Assembly (NCBI RefSeq): GCF_043290135.1
Contig: NC_134701.1
Location: 63,030,502 to 63,094,501, forward strand
Reading direction: 5' to 3'
Origin: Rhipicephalus microplus
Taxonomy: Eukaryota > Arthropoda > Arachnida > Ixodida > Ixodidae
DNA: 64,000 nt
Shown here piece by piece: positions 1-12,350 of the stretch. The notes beneath the pieces were generated by a model that worked only from the letters and a program-made list of their open reading frames with translations, was not told where the DNA came from and made no database searches. Made by a program: the position numbers and the translations under genes. Each line of letters opens with the position of its first letter. Within the stretch, counting starts at the first letter, position 1.

Positions 1-2720
1 GTGTCCTCGCCATCCATCTCTCGTAAAATGTCCTGCAGCACCGAAGCTGTATCATTCTCAGGCTATTCTTTTGTTATTGCACATATTGGTGAAAATCGTC
101 ACAAACAATTCCGTACCCAGTGGGCCCTTTGGAAAATGAATGCGAAGCTCCTCTGTGATCAGGAATTCATGTACCAGATGGCAATCAGGCTATTCTTTTC
201 GATTGGTTCACGTATCTTTGCTGCTTGGGAGCTTTTTGAACAAGATGTTCATGCTACAGCTTTAAAATGTGGGGCTGTTAGGTATTTTTATGAAAATGAT
301 AAAAAATACTACTTATTAGCCTTTGCAATCTTTACGAGATGGAATGCGAAATGCCGGAAAAGTACATCAAGGACATTGAGAATATTAGGTACCATCTACA
401 AAGATATGATGCTGCTCGCTACCAAGGGGCACGTATTACATCTCGGAACCAGCGCACCTTAAATTCTGAGCAACCGACGTGCCAAGCTTTACTTGATGAG
501 CAACGCCATGCGATTTCTAAAGTTATTCAAGACTTGTACTCTAACGTTGTGCTCACAAAAGATACTAGAAACTTACTTTTGCGTTCTAAAAGTACTATAA
601 CAGTATATTTAGCTCTCCCTCTGATGATCCTGACGTGTGACTCACGGTTGTTCGTTTTTCTTGTGAACCCCTTGAAGGACAATCAATGATTGTGCACTGG
701 ACCCATTACTATACAGGAAATTTAGCAGCCAATCGACAACTTGCCTTTATTGAAAACACCTGGCCCTGATGACATCTCAGGCGAATTTCACAAAGCTTTC
801 AAGAAAACACTTGCTTCTATATTGCTGGATATTTTTTCAAATAAGTTATGATATAGATACACTCGCACAATCCTTTTGCGAAAGTCACACTGTGTCAATA
901 CCGAAAACAACTGACAAGGAATGACTTCGCTCCGTTGAAGGATACAGACCAATATCACTGTCAAACGTTGACTACAAAAGTTTCGCAAAAGTATTATCAA
1001 ATAGGTTGCAATTTGCTATGACGAGCCTCATTGGGTCTCATGAGACTTGTGGAATCCGGGGTCGATCCATATAAACCAATTCTACAGAACCAATTCTACA
1101 GAGCCGCTCGTACAGAGATTCAATAATGTCACGGTTTTCAAAAACATCTTGCAATGTTACAGGTAGACCTTGTAATAGCTTTTGATCGTGTTTGTCGTTC
1201 CTTCCTGTTTTCTGTTCTCGAGCATGCCAATGTTAGATATGTAGTTCTTAAGCGCGTTAAGCTATGCTATAATGAATGCTCAACTCGTCTGATATTTAAT
1301 GGTCAACTCTACAAGTCTGTTTCTATTCGCTCTTCTGTAAAACAGGGGTTACCGATGTCGCCTCTTCTATTTGAACATTATCTAGAACCACTGTGCTTAA
1401 GCATAATACAGTCGAGTTGCATTCGTGGCTTCAGTATACTAGGCAGTGAAGTTAAAGTATTAGCTTATGCAGATGATGTTGCATTATTTTGCTCAGATAA
1501 GCTAAGTGTCGAAAATGTGGCATCTCCTATTGAAATGTTTAGTGTGGTATCATAAGCTCGTTTAAATGCCTCCAAGAAATCAAGACTGTGGTTTGGCTTG
1601 TGGGGTAGCACACCGAACCACTTCGAAGAGATTACTTATACAAGAACTCCTCCAACATACCTCGGTGTACCATTGCATGCATATAGATTCAGTGCGCATT
1701 ACTGGAAGGAATGTGTCCTTAAGTTTAAACGACAGGCCCAGACATTTGTTCCCTATCAACTTTCAATCTTTGCGAGAGCTGAAGCTTGCAATACTTTTTT
1801 AGCAACAAATCTTTATTATGTATTGCAAATTATTCATTGCGCAAGATTTATTATACAACGCTTTCTTCGGATTTTCGCCATTTTCATATGGTCTTTGACT
1901 TTTGAACCTATGCGTCGTGATAATATATTGAAGCCAGTTAGTGTGAGGGTGGAGAATTAAAACACCTTCATCCATGGCAAACAGTGTCACGGTTCTTTAT
2001 TCGAGACAATTCCCATCCTCTGATCTGTTCCTTCTTGCAGGTTACACTTGTTGATGGCTTGCCAGATTTGATTGTTTCAGCAAACTTCTCCGAACGCCCA
2101 TGCTTGTGGGGATTCATGCAGGAAATGTACTTTGCAGTTCAGCTCCTTAGAGCTCGCTTTTCTGTAGAACATCTGTACACAGTATAGCGCAAGGTGATGT
2201 ATGAAGATCTACTGAGTACAGTCTTCCCACCTCCGTTGTATCACTCACTGTACTCCAATCTTCCAGACCACGATGTGTGGTGCGAGAGTGCAAAATGTAC
2301 ATTCTACAGAATTCAAAACGTTCTTCTATAAACTCCACTTTGAAACATTGGCGGTAAATACATGGTTATAAAGTAAGGGTATTTTTATTCCGCCTGTTAA
2401 CAGCAGTCTATGTGATGTGCCAGAAACGATTGAACATTGCTTTGTTAGCTGTAAAGATGCCGTACTGTTTTGGGATGTCCTTCAGTGAGCAATAAAAAAA
2501 AACGTTTCGTCATTATTTCTCACACAATACGTTATCTTCTACCATAAGATATGTTTTTACTCACGGGTATGCATGAATGAAAGACCGCAATGCAGAGCCC
2601 ACCAACGTTCAAGCACACACTTTATCAAATGGCTATTCACCTCAAAAACATTTACGACGAGCTACACTTTAGAGCAGATTGGTACTCCATCTTAGAGAGC
2701 TGTTTGACCTCACCCCTTTC
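1..2720 (+). pseudogene. LINE retrotransposon remnant (endonuclease-RT linker, RT, C-terminal zinc finger)
   Basis: Decayed non-LTR retrotransposon polyprotein that continues off the left edge. Reading with frame changes, 1-690 encodes the charged linker between endonuclease and RT (RYQGARITSRNQRTLNSEQPT). 912-1064 encodes the RT block VEGYRPISLSNVDYKSFAKV. 1154-1555 carries QGLPMSPLLF and the catalytic box LAYADDVALF. 2390-2490 encodes a C-terminal finger-like stretch (CDVPETIEHCFVSCKDAVLFW) of the zf-RVT kind. At least four frameshifts and several stops make it non-functional. The order EN-linker, RT, zf-RVT suggests an L1/Tx1-like clade; that assignment is inference. No tail or target-site duplication was found at the right end, which I place near 2720. 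Confidence 0.8.
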
Positions 2721-2734
2721 TTGTTTGCATAACA

Positions 2735-2782
2735 CGATGTGAAGAACTTTCGATGCGAAGAACTCTCGATGTGAAGAAATAA
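2735..2782. repeat. Three tandem copies of a 16-bp unit
   Basis: Three back-to-back 16-mers of the form CGATGTGAAGAACTTT with two or three changes each, at 2735-2750, 2751-2766 and 2767-2782. They sit immediately downstream of the LINE remnant and may be its degenerate 3' tail or an independent local duplication. Confidence 0.7.
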
Positions 2783-2912
2783 CGCTGTGTTACCCATTAG
2801 GCGTTAATGAGTAACGTTTGAACGCTTATTGTCACCATTTCATTGAGCTTCTGTTTGCTTGACTTTGTCTGTATTACGCAAATATTTTACTAAAAAGCAC
2901 GAAGAAAAAGCA

Positions 2913-3167
2913 GAGGCCTGGCCGTGTAGTAGAAGATCTGCTTGCCATGTAAAAGACCCTGGTTTGATCCCCACACGGACCCCAACGACCCTGGTTTTGG
3001 CTCCACTCTGATTCAGGGCCTTTTATCACTTATTTATTTATTTTATTTGCATCGTTCTCGATTGTTCGGTCACGCATAAGATGATAATTTTTCGCTCACA
3101 ACTAACGATGCCAATGCCGACACCAGACTTTCTGCGAAACGAGCTCTTAAACGCTATCGCGTTAAAT
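2913..3167 (+). mobile_element. tRNA-derived SINE, family B
   Basis: A tRNA-like head (box A region TGGCCGTGTAGTAGA; box B GGTTTGATCCCC) is followed by an unrelated body ending CTGCGAAACGAGCTCTTAAA CGCTATCGCGTTAAA. The same body appears in reverse at 53315-53513, and its 3' end again at 42375-42464. Three dispersed copies of one head-plus-body structure support a SINE rather than a tRNA gene. A small insertion or duplication around 2975-3010 (repeated GACCCTGGTTT) follows the box B. Confidence 0.7.
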
Positions 3168-3200
3168 CTTTTCGAATGGGTGCGTAGGGGATGTTATTAT

Positions 3201-3385
3201 TGTCGCAACGTGCAAAGAACGGGACACAAGGCTTCGTTTCAACGTGAACAGCAAGGCTTCGTTCCCACGCAAGAACAAAACTCAAGAGCAGACACGCAAC
3301 ACCGTCTTCCTCGGAAAACGCCAGAGACTGCTACTCGTGATGCTGGCTTCTTCCTCTGTCGTGCTTACGGCTAATAACCACGGCA
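3201..3385 (-). repeat. 3' LTR of the gypsy element
   Basis: About 185 bp. On the plus strand it begins TGTCGCAACGTGC and ends CCACGGCA, giving TG...CA ends. It aligns along its length with 15821-16018; the larger copy differs mainly by an A-rich expansion near 15935. The pol reading frame runs almost up to its edge at 3386. Confidence 0.75.
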
Positions 3386-4950
3386 TAAGCCTCCCTTCCA
3401 AGAAGACATCGTCCCGACGCTTCATCATCATGACGGTTGGGTTTGTAGTCAATGGCAGCCCACGGGTTCATTCGGACAAATAAGGCTTCATCCGAAGCAC
3501 GTGCACTACTTCTCGTGCATGTCCTTGACGTCTTGAACAATATGGACTGTCGGGAATCACCTCAAAGTTAACAAAACTAAGACGCCGGGTGACTTTATGC
3601 GGCCCAAAGTACCGTCTTAGGAGCTTCTCCGAGAGGCCACAATGGCGAACTGGGTTCCAGATCTAAACTTTTTCTCCTGGTTCATAGGAGACAGGTTGGC
3701 GACGAAGATTTTAGCGCTTCGTGTAATAGTCCTGGGGGCGACGAATACGTAGGTGGGCAAGTTAGCAGAATTCTTCAGCAAGCTGAGTTATGTTGTTTGA
3801 ACTTGTTTCAACGCCATCACTTTCAAGTGACAACATAGCATCGAGCATGGTTGTGACATCATGGCCAAAAAGGAGACGAAATGGTGTCATGCGTGTTGTC
3901 TCTTGGTGTGCCGCATTGTAAGCAAAAGTGACATAGGCAGTATCTCGTCCTAGGTTTTATGTTCCATATCGACATACATGCAAAGCATATCTGCAAGTGT
4001 TTTGTTCAACTGTTCTGTCAGACCATTTGTTTGTGGATGGTATGCCAGTGTACGCTGGTCAGATATTCCACTTAGGCCTAAAACTGTGCGTAATAGCTGG
4101 GCTGTCAGTGCTTTTCCTTTGTCAGTTATTACTACAAATGGAGCGCCATGCCTCAAGACTATATTCTCAATGAAAAACCGGGCTGCTTCACTTGCTGCGC
4201 CCCGCTCTAAAGCCTTGGTTTCTGCTTAGTGAGTAAGGTAGTCTGTGGCTACAATTATCCGTTTGCGACCATCAGCCGAAGTTGGAAATGGTCCTAGAAA
4301 ATCTATTCCGACTGGAGCTAATCGAGTGTCCGGTACATTGATTGGATGGATGAGCCCTGCTGGTTTCACGGCTGGCACTGTCCGACGTTGGCGCTCAAGA
4401 CAAGTCTGAACTTGCTGTTGAACGGTTGCCGTCAGTCTCGGCCAGTAATGCTTCTGTCTCACTCGGCATAGCGTTCGTGTGTGGCCTAAAATACCGGATG
4501 TCGGTTCGTCGTGGCACGCCTCTAGTACTTCTTTCCTGAGAGGTGTTGGGACGACAAGTAAGTAGCTTTTGCCGTTCGGAGAAAATTTCACCTTATAAAG
4601 GACCTCTTTGCGCAAACAAAACGATGCTACCCCTCTTGAAAAGAGCTTTGGCATAGCAGATGTGCGTCTCTCCAAGAAATCAATAAAGGGTTGCAACTCG
4701 CGGTCGTCGAGTTGCTGCTGTGCGATTGTAGACGTGTTGACTTCACCGACAAACGCCGCATCGTCATCGTCTTCAGCCTTTGCGTCTTCCAATGGGGCGC
4801 GACAAAGGCTATTGGCATCTGTGTATCGGTTTACGGATTTATAAAATATAGCCATATCGAATTCTTGAAGCTTGACGCTCCAGTGCGCCAATCGTCCAGA
4901 TGGGTTCTTTACGTTCGTCAACCAGCAAAGCAAGTGGTGATTGCTGATGA
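3386..4950 (-). pseudogene. Ty3/gypsy integrase and end of RNase H
   Basis: Frame 4226-4933 starts in the RNase H tail and runs into the integrase zinc-binding region and the first part of the catalytic core (GIDFLGPFPTSADGRKRI gives the first Asp). The core continues at 3950-4156 (VVITDKGKALTAQLL, then HPQTNGLTEQLNKTLADM with the Glu). The C-terminal part can be followed with a few stops through 3540-3950 (FAYNAAHQETTRMTPFRLLF). The zinc site is damaged: the usual second His of the HHCC motif is Ile (SGILGHTRT) and the CxxC is reduced to CLERQ. It would insert the cDNA into the host genome if intact. Confidence 0.8.
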
Positions 4951-5387
4951 TTTCAAACGGGCGGACGTTTAAACGGGCGAAACTTCATGACCGTCCACAC
5001 CACCGCAAGACTCTTTTTCAGTGGTGGAGTAATGCTCTGTACGGGAGAGAGTCCTACTTGCATAAGCAATTACTCGTTTTGCGCCATCTTGCCGCTGAAC
5101 GAGCACAGCTCCTAGGCCGACATTGATGGCGTCGGTGTGAATCACTGTCGGAGCGTCATCGTCGAAGTGACCGAGAAATGGTGGGTTTTAACGACGTCGC
5201 CGCCGCACGTTGAACGCTGCCTGCTGCTCTTCACCCCCAGCCAACGTGACGTCTTCTCGGGTGAGTTGTATCGAAGGTGATGCAATACGCAAAAAATTCT
5301 AAATGAAGCGTTGGTAATAGGCGCAAAGGCCTAAAAATCAACTCACAGCCTTCTTGTCTGAAGGCGTGGGACAGCTTGCAACAGTGG

Positions 5388-6040
5388 CTAGTTTGGGTCA
5401 AGCCATACACCTTCACTGCTGACAAGGCGTCCCAAGAAAAGAAGCTGTTCGAAGCCAAAGTGACATTTTTCTGGCTTGAGTGTCAGTCCAGCCAATCGTA
5501 TCGCTTGAAATACTGCGTGTGGTAGCTTCAAGTGCTCGTCGAGTGTCGCTGAAAATACAATTACATCATCCAAGTATACCAGGCACGTCTGCCACTTCAG
5601 GCCTGATAGGACTCTGTCCATGAGCCGCTGAAACCTTGCTGGTGCTGAGCACAAGTCGAACGAGAGAACTCATAAAAACCATCGGGTGTCACGAATACTG
5701 TTTTTTCTCGATCTCTTTCGTCAACTTATATTTGCCAATATCTGCTCCACAAATCCATCAACGAGAAATACCGTGCCTGGCGTAGTCGATCGAAATGATC
5801 ATCTTTACGAGGCAACGGGTAAACGTCCTTTTTTGTAACCTAATTGAGCCTGCAGTAATCAACGCAGAAACGTAAGGTGCCGTCTTTTTTCTTCACCAAT
5901 ACTACCGGGGATGCCCAAGGACTTTCTGACTGAATAACGCTATCCAGAAGCATCTTTCGCTCCTGACTTTCTATGGCCTCACGTTCCCGCGGAACTACTC
6001 GGTATGGGTCGTGCCATATGGGTCTCGCCGTTCGTTTCAT
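5388..6040 (-). pseudogene. Ty3/gypsy reverse transcriptase
   Basis: 5840-6040 holds the RT entry ([27 protein letters not shown]). 5388-5654 holds the palm catalytic strand (TCLVYLDDVIVFSATLDEHL) and the start of the connection (LKPEKCHFGFEQLLFLGRLV). The intervening 5654-5840 is frameshifted. Degenerate RNase H sequence continues towards 4930. The YLDD motif survives but the frame does not. Confidence 0.85.
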
Positions 6041-6506
6041 CCGTAATTTTGCGATGTTTCGTGAACGACGTTTGTGAACCCTGGACGTCGAAGAAAAGCA
6101 GTCCTAAAACTCGTTAATAAGCTCCGGAAGGCTTTGCTTCTGTGGGGGCAGTAAAATTGGGCCAACGTCGATGGATAGAGGGGCTGACACGGTGACATCG
6201 GCTTTCTCCACAGTCAAGCAGCCTGCAACCTCAGTGAGCTCCTACACGTACGTGACTGCGAAACCTCTTGCAAGCTGTCGTCCCTCAGTACTGAAGTTGG
6301 TAACCAGAATGTACGTGCGTCCACAATTGAGGCTTACGACGGCTCTTGCAATAGATAGGCCATGGCTGAATAGCAATGCTGGACTTTGGTTAGCGATGTG
6401 GTCGAAGTTGCCTGGGTGGTCGCATGTTACAGCTACGAGAGCTCTTTAACGGGGTGGTAGGGTCACGTGACCTTCGAAGACGTGCAGATGTTTACGTCAC
6501 TGGTCG

Positions 6507-6870
6507 TTACATCTCATAACTGAAACTTGATCTGGGGCTATCAGTAATGTAACTCCTGTCTAGAATGTCTATGATGGCGCCATATTCACACAGGAAATCT
6601 ATCCCCAAGATGAGGTCTTTGCACCACTCCGACAATATCACGAACATGGTAACGAAAGCTGAATCACCGATACTAATTATGGCAGTGCACTTTTCAGTCG
6701 GCGTCATCAGTTGGCCCCCCGCGGTTCTTATGTTAGGCCCTGTCCATGAAGTTAAACTTTTTTAAGCCAACCGGCAAGCTTTCTGCTCATAATAGAAAAA
6801 TCTGCGCCAGTGTCTACTAGCGCTGTCACAGGACATCTGCCTATGTAAACAGCTAGGTCGGCGCTTACGA
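6507..6870 (-). pseudogene. Ty3/gypsy retropepsin
   Basis: Reading the minus strand, 6780-6870 encodes ALVDTGADFSIMS, the DTG active-site loop of an aspartic protease. 6507-6707 encodes the distal part with DLILGIDFLCEYGAIID, the hydrophobic ILG strand typical of retropepsins. The two parts are in different frames. The region between protease and RT (6050-6500) is poorly readable linker. Confidence 0.75.
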
Positions 6871-6984
6871 TTTTCTGTGGGGTCGCTGACGTTGCATCGT
6901 TCGTCGTATCGTCGTATTGTACTGGTACTGGAGGTATTGCAGCATCTCGACGGGCGGCAACTTTCCCTCCAAAAGTCGCAGCTG

Positions 6985-8275
6985 TTAGTTTCCCCGATGA
7001 GGGCTTGCGGACCTGCCCAGGACAGCGTCGGCGTAACTACGACGGTTCGGCGAAGTGCTCGGTGAAGGTGACAGAGAGCGGGATGGACAATTCAGAGCGG
7101 ATGGCTGTGCTTGCGGGTGCGCGCTGTCACGTCGGGTGTCGAAATGAGGTCGTGAAAAAGTCGGTGAGTAACTCTGGTATCTTTGTTCATAATATGGGCA
7201 GATGCGGTAAACATGTCCAGCTTCTCCGTAATTGAAACACAGTGGACAGCGTTCGACGGTGCACCATAGAACCATTTTGCGAACGAATGGTTGACTGGTA
7301 GGCACCCTCGGCGACCAAGTTGCAGGTGTCGGCGGAGGATAGGACAACGGGTAGAACGGAGTTGCAGTGTGGGCGTTATATTGCAGAGTCGGCGTCGTTG
7401 GTGGCGGCGGCGGCGGTGGGTTGTAGGCTTGTGCCGCCGGCGCGTTATAAGAATGAGCCAGTGCAGACGAGTTGTGCGGCACTGGCGACGGACAACGGGT
7501 GGCTGCCGCATAGTGAACAGATCGCTGGACTGCTAATGATTCAGGCTGCGAAAATGCTTGCCTGATTTCCCGCCGCACAACTTCTCCAACTGAGCCCATC
7601 GCACGTTCTCGCGGAGTCACAAGGAAGCTGCGGATCTCCTCACGAACAACCTCGCGAATAAGCTCTCGTAGAGAACCGTCACTGCTGGTCGTTAAAACCG
7701 AGACGCTGATTGAGGCGCCGTTGCCGTTTAGTCGGTCGCCATAGCAACAACGTTGCTGCAGTGCGCGCTCGATAGCTGTAGCCTCTTCGATGAATTACGC
7801 AACGGTAGTCGGTGGATTGCGAAGAAGGCCGGCAAACAGCTACTCTTTGACGCCTTGCATCAAATGGCGGAGTTTCTTGGCTTCAGGCACGTCAGGGTCA
7901 GCCCGTCGAAACAGGCGGGTAATGGCCTCTGCAAACATGGCGACACTCTCATTCGGTTTCTGGACCCAAGACTCGATGAGTTGCCGAGCCGCGGAGTTCA
8001 CGGCGGTCGTTGTTTGCGAAGGTGTTGAGAATCTGCTGTTGAAATTTATCCCATGAAGACAGCGCTGCTTCGTTGTTCTCATGCCACGTACGAGTGCTGT
8101 CTGCTAAAGCAAAGTAGACGCGTGAAAGCTTTAGCTTGGTGCTCTAGCGGTTTGCCTTGGCGACTCGCTCATACTGGCTAACCAGTCCTCAACGTCTTCA
8201 TACGCCTCACCATGTAATGTCTCCGGAATCTGAGGCTGCTCAAAAGTCAGCTGGGAAGCACCTGCAGTAGCCATT
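6985..8275 (-). pseudogene. Ty3/gypsy gag with degenerate zinc knuckle
   Basis: The minus strand reads from ATG near 8274 (MATAGASQLTFEQPQIP) through a capsid-like segment with frameshifts (WHENNEAALSSWDKFQQQIL; 7840-8082 has WVQKPNESVAMFAEAITRLF). It then enters 6985-7620, a Pro/Tyr/Ala-rich linker, one nucleocapsid knuckle and a Ser/Arg/Pro-rich end. The knuckle reads CFNYGEAGHVYRIC, so the second Cys of the CCHC motif is Tyr. This is the structural protein that would package the element's RNA. The LINE insertion at 8348 lies just upstream of the start codon, in the leader. Confidence 0.75.
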
Positions 8276-8333
8276 TCTTCAGGCGAAGTGCTTTGCTGGG
8301 AGAGGTGCAGGGGAATCGCCTCAGTACTAAGGC

Positions 8334-8347
8334 CTCGCTGTCGGCGA
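8334..8347. repeat. Target-site duplication, left copy
   Basis: The 14-mer CTCGCTGTCGGCGA occurs here and again at 15692-15705, exactly flanking the LINE. Joining the two sides restores a continuous gypsy leader on the minus strand. Confidence 0.85.
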
Positions 8348-8686
8348 GGGGATCGCTAGGGGGCGTCGAGGAGTGCGGACGTGAAAACGTCGGCTCCCAC
8401 TTTTCTAAATGTTTTCGGTCGTTTATTTGCTCCAAGATCACTTGTATTTGTGCTTATTCGAACAAGCAAGCTCTGCAGTTTCAGTGGAGACGCCATTTTT
8501 TGCGGTGAGTGAACTCTTAGACATATTTTTGGACTTTAAAGTTGCGACGCGGCGAGTGTCCCCACTAACCCTAACCACACCTAGGGTTGGCGAGGAGTAC
8601 GGCCGTTACACGTAGCCTAGGGCTTGGCCAGACGCGGCAGCTACTGGATCAACCTCCGTACGTCGCAGCCGACAACCAGGCACAAA

Positions 8687-10551
8687 ATGCCTTTCACCAT
8701 AACCGTGGAGGGAATGGAAGTAAGCGTGGAGATCTTCGACAGACCAGGATGGGCCACCGCCATGGGACGCCGAAGACAGACGACTCCGCCGAACGAAGAG
8801 CTGGCCGCTGGGATGGTCGAGCACAGTAACCAGCCGAAGCACCCCAGGGGCTTTAAAAAAGTCAATCGGCACTACACCGTGTGGTATCCGCTTCCAGGCT
8901 ACCCCGCCTACCCAAGGACAAGATGAGGGTAATTATGAGACACAGAGGAGGATTGGACGTAGCCCAAGTCGACCTCGTTCTGCTGGCGAGAGCCGTCATC
9001 ATGGCCGCCCAGATCACCGACGAACAAGCACGGGAGGGCACGATGTGCCCCAACAATATGCAAAACATCATTGTTATTTCTACGCCGTACCAAAACAATG
9101 CTACATCATACGTGAACGTGCAGAAACTGCACACAAGCCAAGGTTCGTTCAAAGTTTCCGCATACGTGGCCGCGCCCGATAATACATGCAAGGGCGTCAT
9201 CAAGAACGTTGACCTCTCCCTTGATGACGCAACGCTCAAACACTTGATTGTGCACGACCGAAATCCCACTGCCATCGAGGCAAGACGCATTAAAAAGACC
9301 AAAGTAGTCGCATCCTCTTTGACGGGTTGCGCGTTCCGAGCACAGTGATATGCGGAACCGCCATGGTTCCCTGCTCGCTCTACAAGCGACAAGTCGATGT
9401 TTCCAAAACGTGCGGAGGAGTCGGCCATCGCGCCGATGTTTGCTGGCACACAAACGCAACGAGCAAGAAATGTCACTATTGCGGTGAAACACTACAAGAA
9501 GACGGCGTGCATTACTGTGAGCCGAAAAGCAAGCTTTGCGATGGAAATCACCCCACCGGAGATCGCGAATGCAAAAGACGCTTCCACATTCCATACATAG
9601 TGAGAAGGAGAAAAAGACGCAGAAAGCAAGAGTGGCAAGCACAATAACGTCAAGACGCACCAACATCTGTCACGTTTAAGGAACCCTGCCACAACCAGGT
9701 GCCGGGACGGGAGAACGCCTCGAGCGTCCATCACCGTTCTCCATCCAAGGGGAGATCCCGATCCAGAAGGCGTTTTCGATCCAGAGGCCGTTCTCGTTCC
9801 GGAGGGCGCCCCTCGACCTTGTCGGGATCCGACAACCGCCTGTCATCTGGAGAGTGCTCTAGATCCCGATCGAGAACGAGACCAACAGCCACGCAGCAGC
9901 AGCAGTCGAACAATGGCTCCTGGGCCAGCAGGGTTGCAGGTGAAACACGAAGCACAAGTAGCCAGCCCAAAGGTAAGGCACAGCCAGAGCATGCTCCTAT
10001 TCTCGTATTGTAGCGCTTGAAGAAGAAAACAGGGCCCTCAAGAAGGAGCTTGAAGTGCTCCGGGCCTCAATAGCTAGAATAGAGAGCTGTCACGGAATTA
10101 ATCTGTCGAGCTCACCGGCACCATCGACAACACGCTCACAACAAACGATCCGCAACACACACAAACGCAAAGCCGTAGACAGCGACAGCAACACGACGGA
10201 GGAGATCGAGATGGTCTCGATAGAAAAAGAAGCCCCACTGAGAAATGTAGAGTCCGCGACAACTAAGCTCAACGACAAAATTGATACTTTGGCGAACACG
10301 CTTGTCAAGTTTATGGAAACCATTAAGACTTACACTGACAAAGCTGACCAGAGGCTCGGAGCCTGGAGAAGATGGCAGCCAACACACCTGTGGCAGGTGC
10401 TCCTCAGAAGCTAAGCGCGGACAAACCAGCGGTTACGGCAAGCGTGCCGAGCATAACTTCTAGAGCTAAAGTCCGACCAGTCAATGCACGCAATCTCGCG
10501 GAAATAACGAGCCGCGACGCACACAAGCTACCAAGCCATAATGGCTGCTGA
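8687..10551 (+). pseudogene. LINE ORF1: RNA-binding gag-like protein with zinc knuckles
   Basis: Starts MPFTITVEGM at 8687. After an N-terminal globular region (to about 9340) come knuckle-like motifs: KTCGGVGHRADVC, whose expected first Cys is Ser, and CHYCGETLQEDGVHYC followed by KLCDGNHPTGDREC. An Arg/Ser-rich stretch (about 9720-9890), a predicted coiled coil (EEENRALKKELEVLRAS, about 10010-10090) and a basic/acidic tail complete it. Frame changes occur near 8890, 9335, 10010 and 10365. The ancestral stop TGA at 10549-10551 overlaps the ORF2 start at 10541. The protein would coat the LINE RNA in the ribonucleoprotein. Confidence 0.78.
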
Positions 10552-12350
10552 CCGTAACGAGATTAAGATCTGGCAGTGGAACTGTAACTCACTTCAGAAA
10601 CGCAAAGCAGCACTAACACAACTATTGCTAGCCTGTAAAAAAAGCCGCATATAATATTGGTACAGGAATGTGGAGAAAGCAAAACTGCTAAAAGCATTGG
10701 TATACCGGGGTACAGGGCAGCCAGGCCGACCCTGCACCCCGAGCAGAACAAGACGCGAGGAGTGGCTACCTTCATCCGGAAGGACATAATGTTCGCCGAA
10801 AGGGACGCCCCCGTATACAAAAAAGGCCTGGAAACGGTCCTGGTGGAAATCTTACCACACAGGGCTGGTAAAAGAAGTATCTTTGTGCTCAATGTTTACA
10901 GTCCTCCATCAGATAAGAAAACAGATTTCATCAGAACAGAAAACAGACTGCTTACCTCGGCGGTAAAAATGGCGGGTGACAATCCGTTCACAGTAGCGGG
11001 TGATTTTAACGCCAGGAGTACCGAATGGGGATACTTAGAAAGCGAAGGCAAAGGCACCAAGTTAGCCGAAAGCGCGAATGCGCTGGACCTGCAGCTGATA
11101 ACCAACCTTGCCCTCCCTTCAAGAAGAGGTAATTCGGTACAGCGGGACACAATGCCGGACTTAACCTTCACCAAGAACGTCAGAGATACCTGGGATAACC
11201 TCGCCGAAGCTCTAGGTAGCGACCACTTCATCCTGGAAATTACCGTTGAGAACGAGGCGAAAGTGCCAAGAAAATTCAAAATCACAGACTGGGACCAATT
11301 CCGTAAAATACGGGAGCAGAAGGGCAATACAGAACTATCATATGAAGCCCTCTTAGATGAATTGAAAATGGCAGCGAATGAGGCCACCAAAGAAGTCGCG
11401 ACTGATGAATCCATCCAGGCAATGGACTCTCACCTGGCCAGTTTGCTGCAGAAAAAGCATGACCTAAAAGAAGCGTGGCGTAAAAATAAGCTCAACAGAC
11501 ACTTACGCACGAAAATCGCGGACCTTGGCCACGAAATCGAATCTCACGCCAAAACACTCTGCGCCCAGCAGTGGAACAACACATGTGACGAAGCAGATGG
11601 CAAAATGAGGAAGGGAAGCAAATGGGGGCTGCTCAAACACCTTATGGCGGACAGCGACAAACCCACCAGAGGCGGAACCCAGCTGCAAATTGAACGATTG
11701 GTGCACAAGCACGCCCAGGATAGTGGTGGATCGCAAGCTCTCCTCAAAACGCTAGGCCAAAAATATCTCCCACTGGAAAGCAAATCAGTAGCCTGGGAAA
11801 ACAAAAATCCCTCATATGGAGGTCGACCCCAAGAGAAGCTAGACGAACCATTCAGCGAAGCTGAAATACGGTACGCTCTCCAAAACTCAATGGCAGATCG
11901 GCGCCAGGGCCAGATGGAATCGACAATAAACTGCTACGGAATCTAGACGATAAAGCATTTGTCATCATTACTAAGAAGATAAATGAGACATGGGAAACGG
12001 TACCCTGCCCAAAGAATGGCGTAGTGCCAAGGCTTCGCTCATCCCGAAACCTGGAAAACCGCTGAGCATCGATAACTTAAAGCCCATATCACTCACATCT
12101 TGCGTTGGAAAAGTAGCTGAGCATGCAATACTCAACCGTATCACGGACCACATTGAGAGCAATGGGCTCTTTCGACACAACATTATTGGCTTTCGCAGGG
12201 CACTGTCAACACAGGACGCCATGTTGATGTTAAGAGAACACATATGTTACGGCCTCCTTCACACGCCCAAAGTCATAATAACCCTGGACCTCGCCAAGGC
12301 CTTTGACACCGTAAAACATGAACACATACTGGGTGAAATATCGCACATTT
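10541..12350 (+). pseudogene. LINE ORF2, first part: endonuclease and N-terminal RT
   Basis: ATG at 10541 (MAADRNEIKIWQWNCNSLQK, the N-terminal Asn of an APE-type endonuclease), then a frameshift near 10645. The long open frame 10657-11946 has VQECGESK, VLNVYSPPS, VAGDFNARSTEWGY and GSDHFILEI, the N, E, D-N and S-D-H blocks of APE endonucleases. Another shift near 11900 leads to RT blocks: GPDGIDNKLL, ASLIPKPGKPLSIDNLKPIS and the first catalytic Asp in IITLDLAKAFDTVKHEHIL. The frame is then broken by the insertion at about 12346. Confidence 0.87.

Noticed and set aside
7291..7565. Plus-strand Arg/Ala-rich frames
   Set aside because: Antisense shadows of the gypsy gag Pro-rich linker.
8560..8600. 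Telomere-like CCCTAACC next to TAGGGTT
   Set aside because: Only single copies of each unit, inside the 5' UTR of the I-clade LINE; no array.
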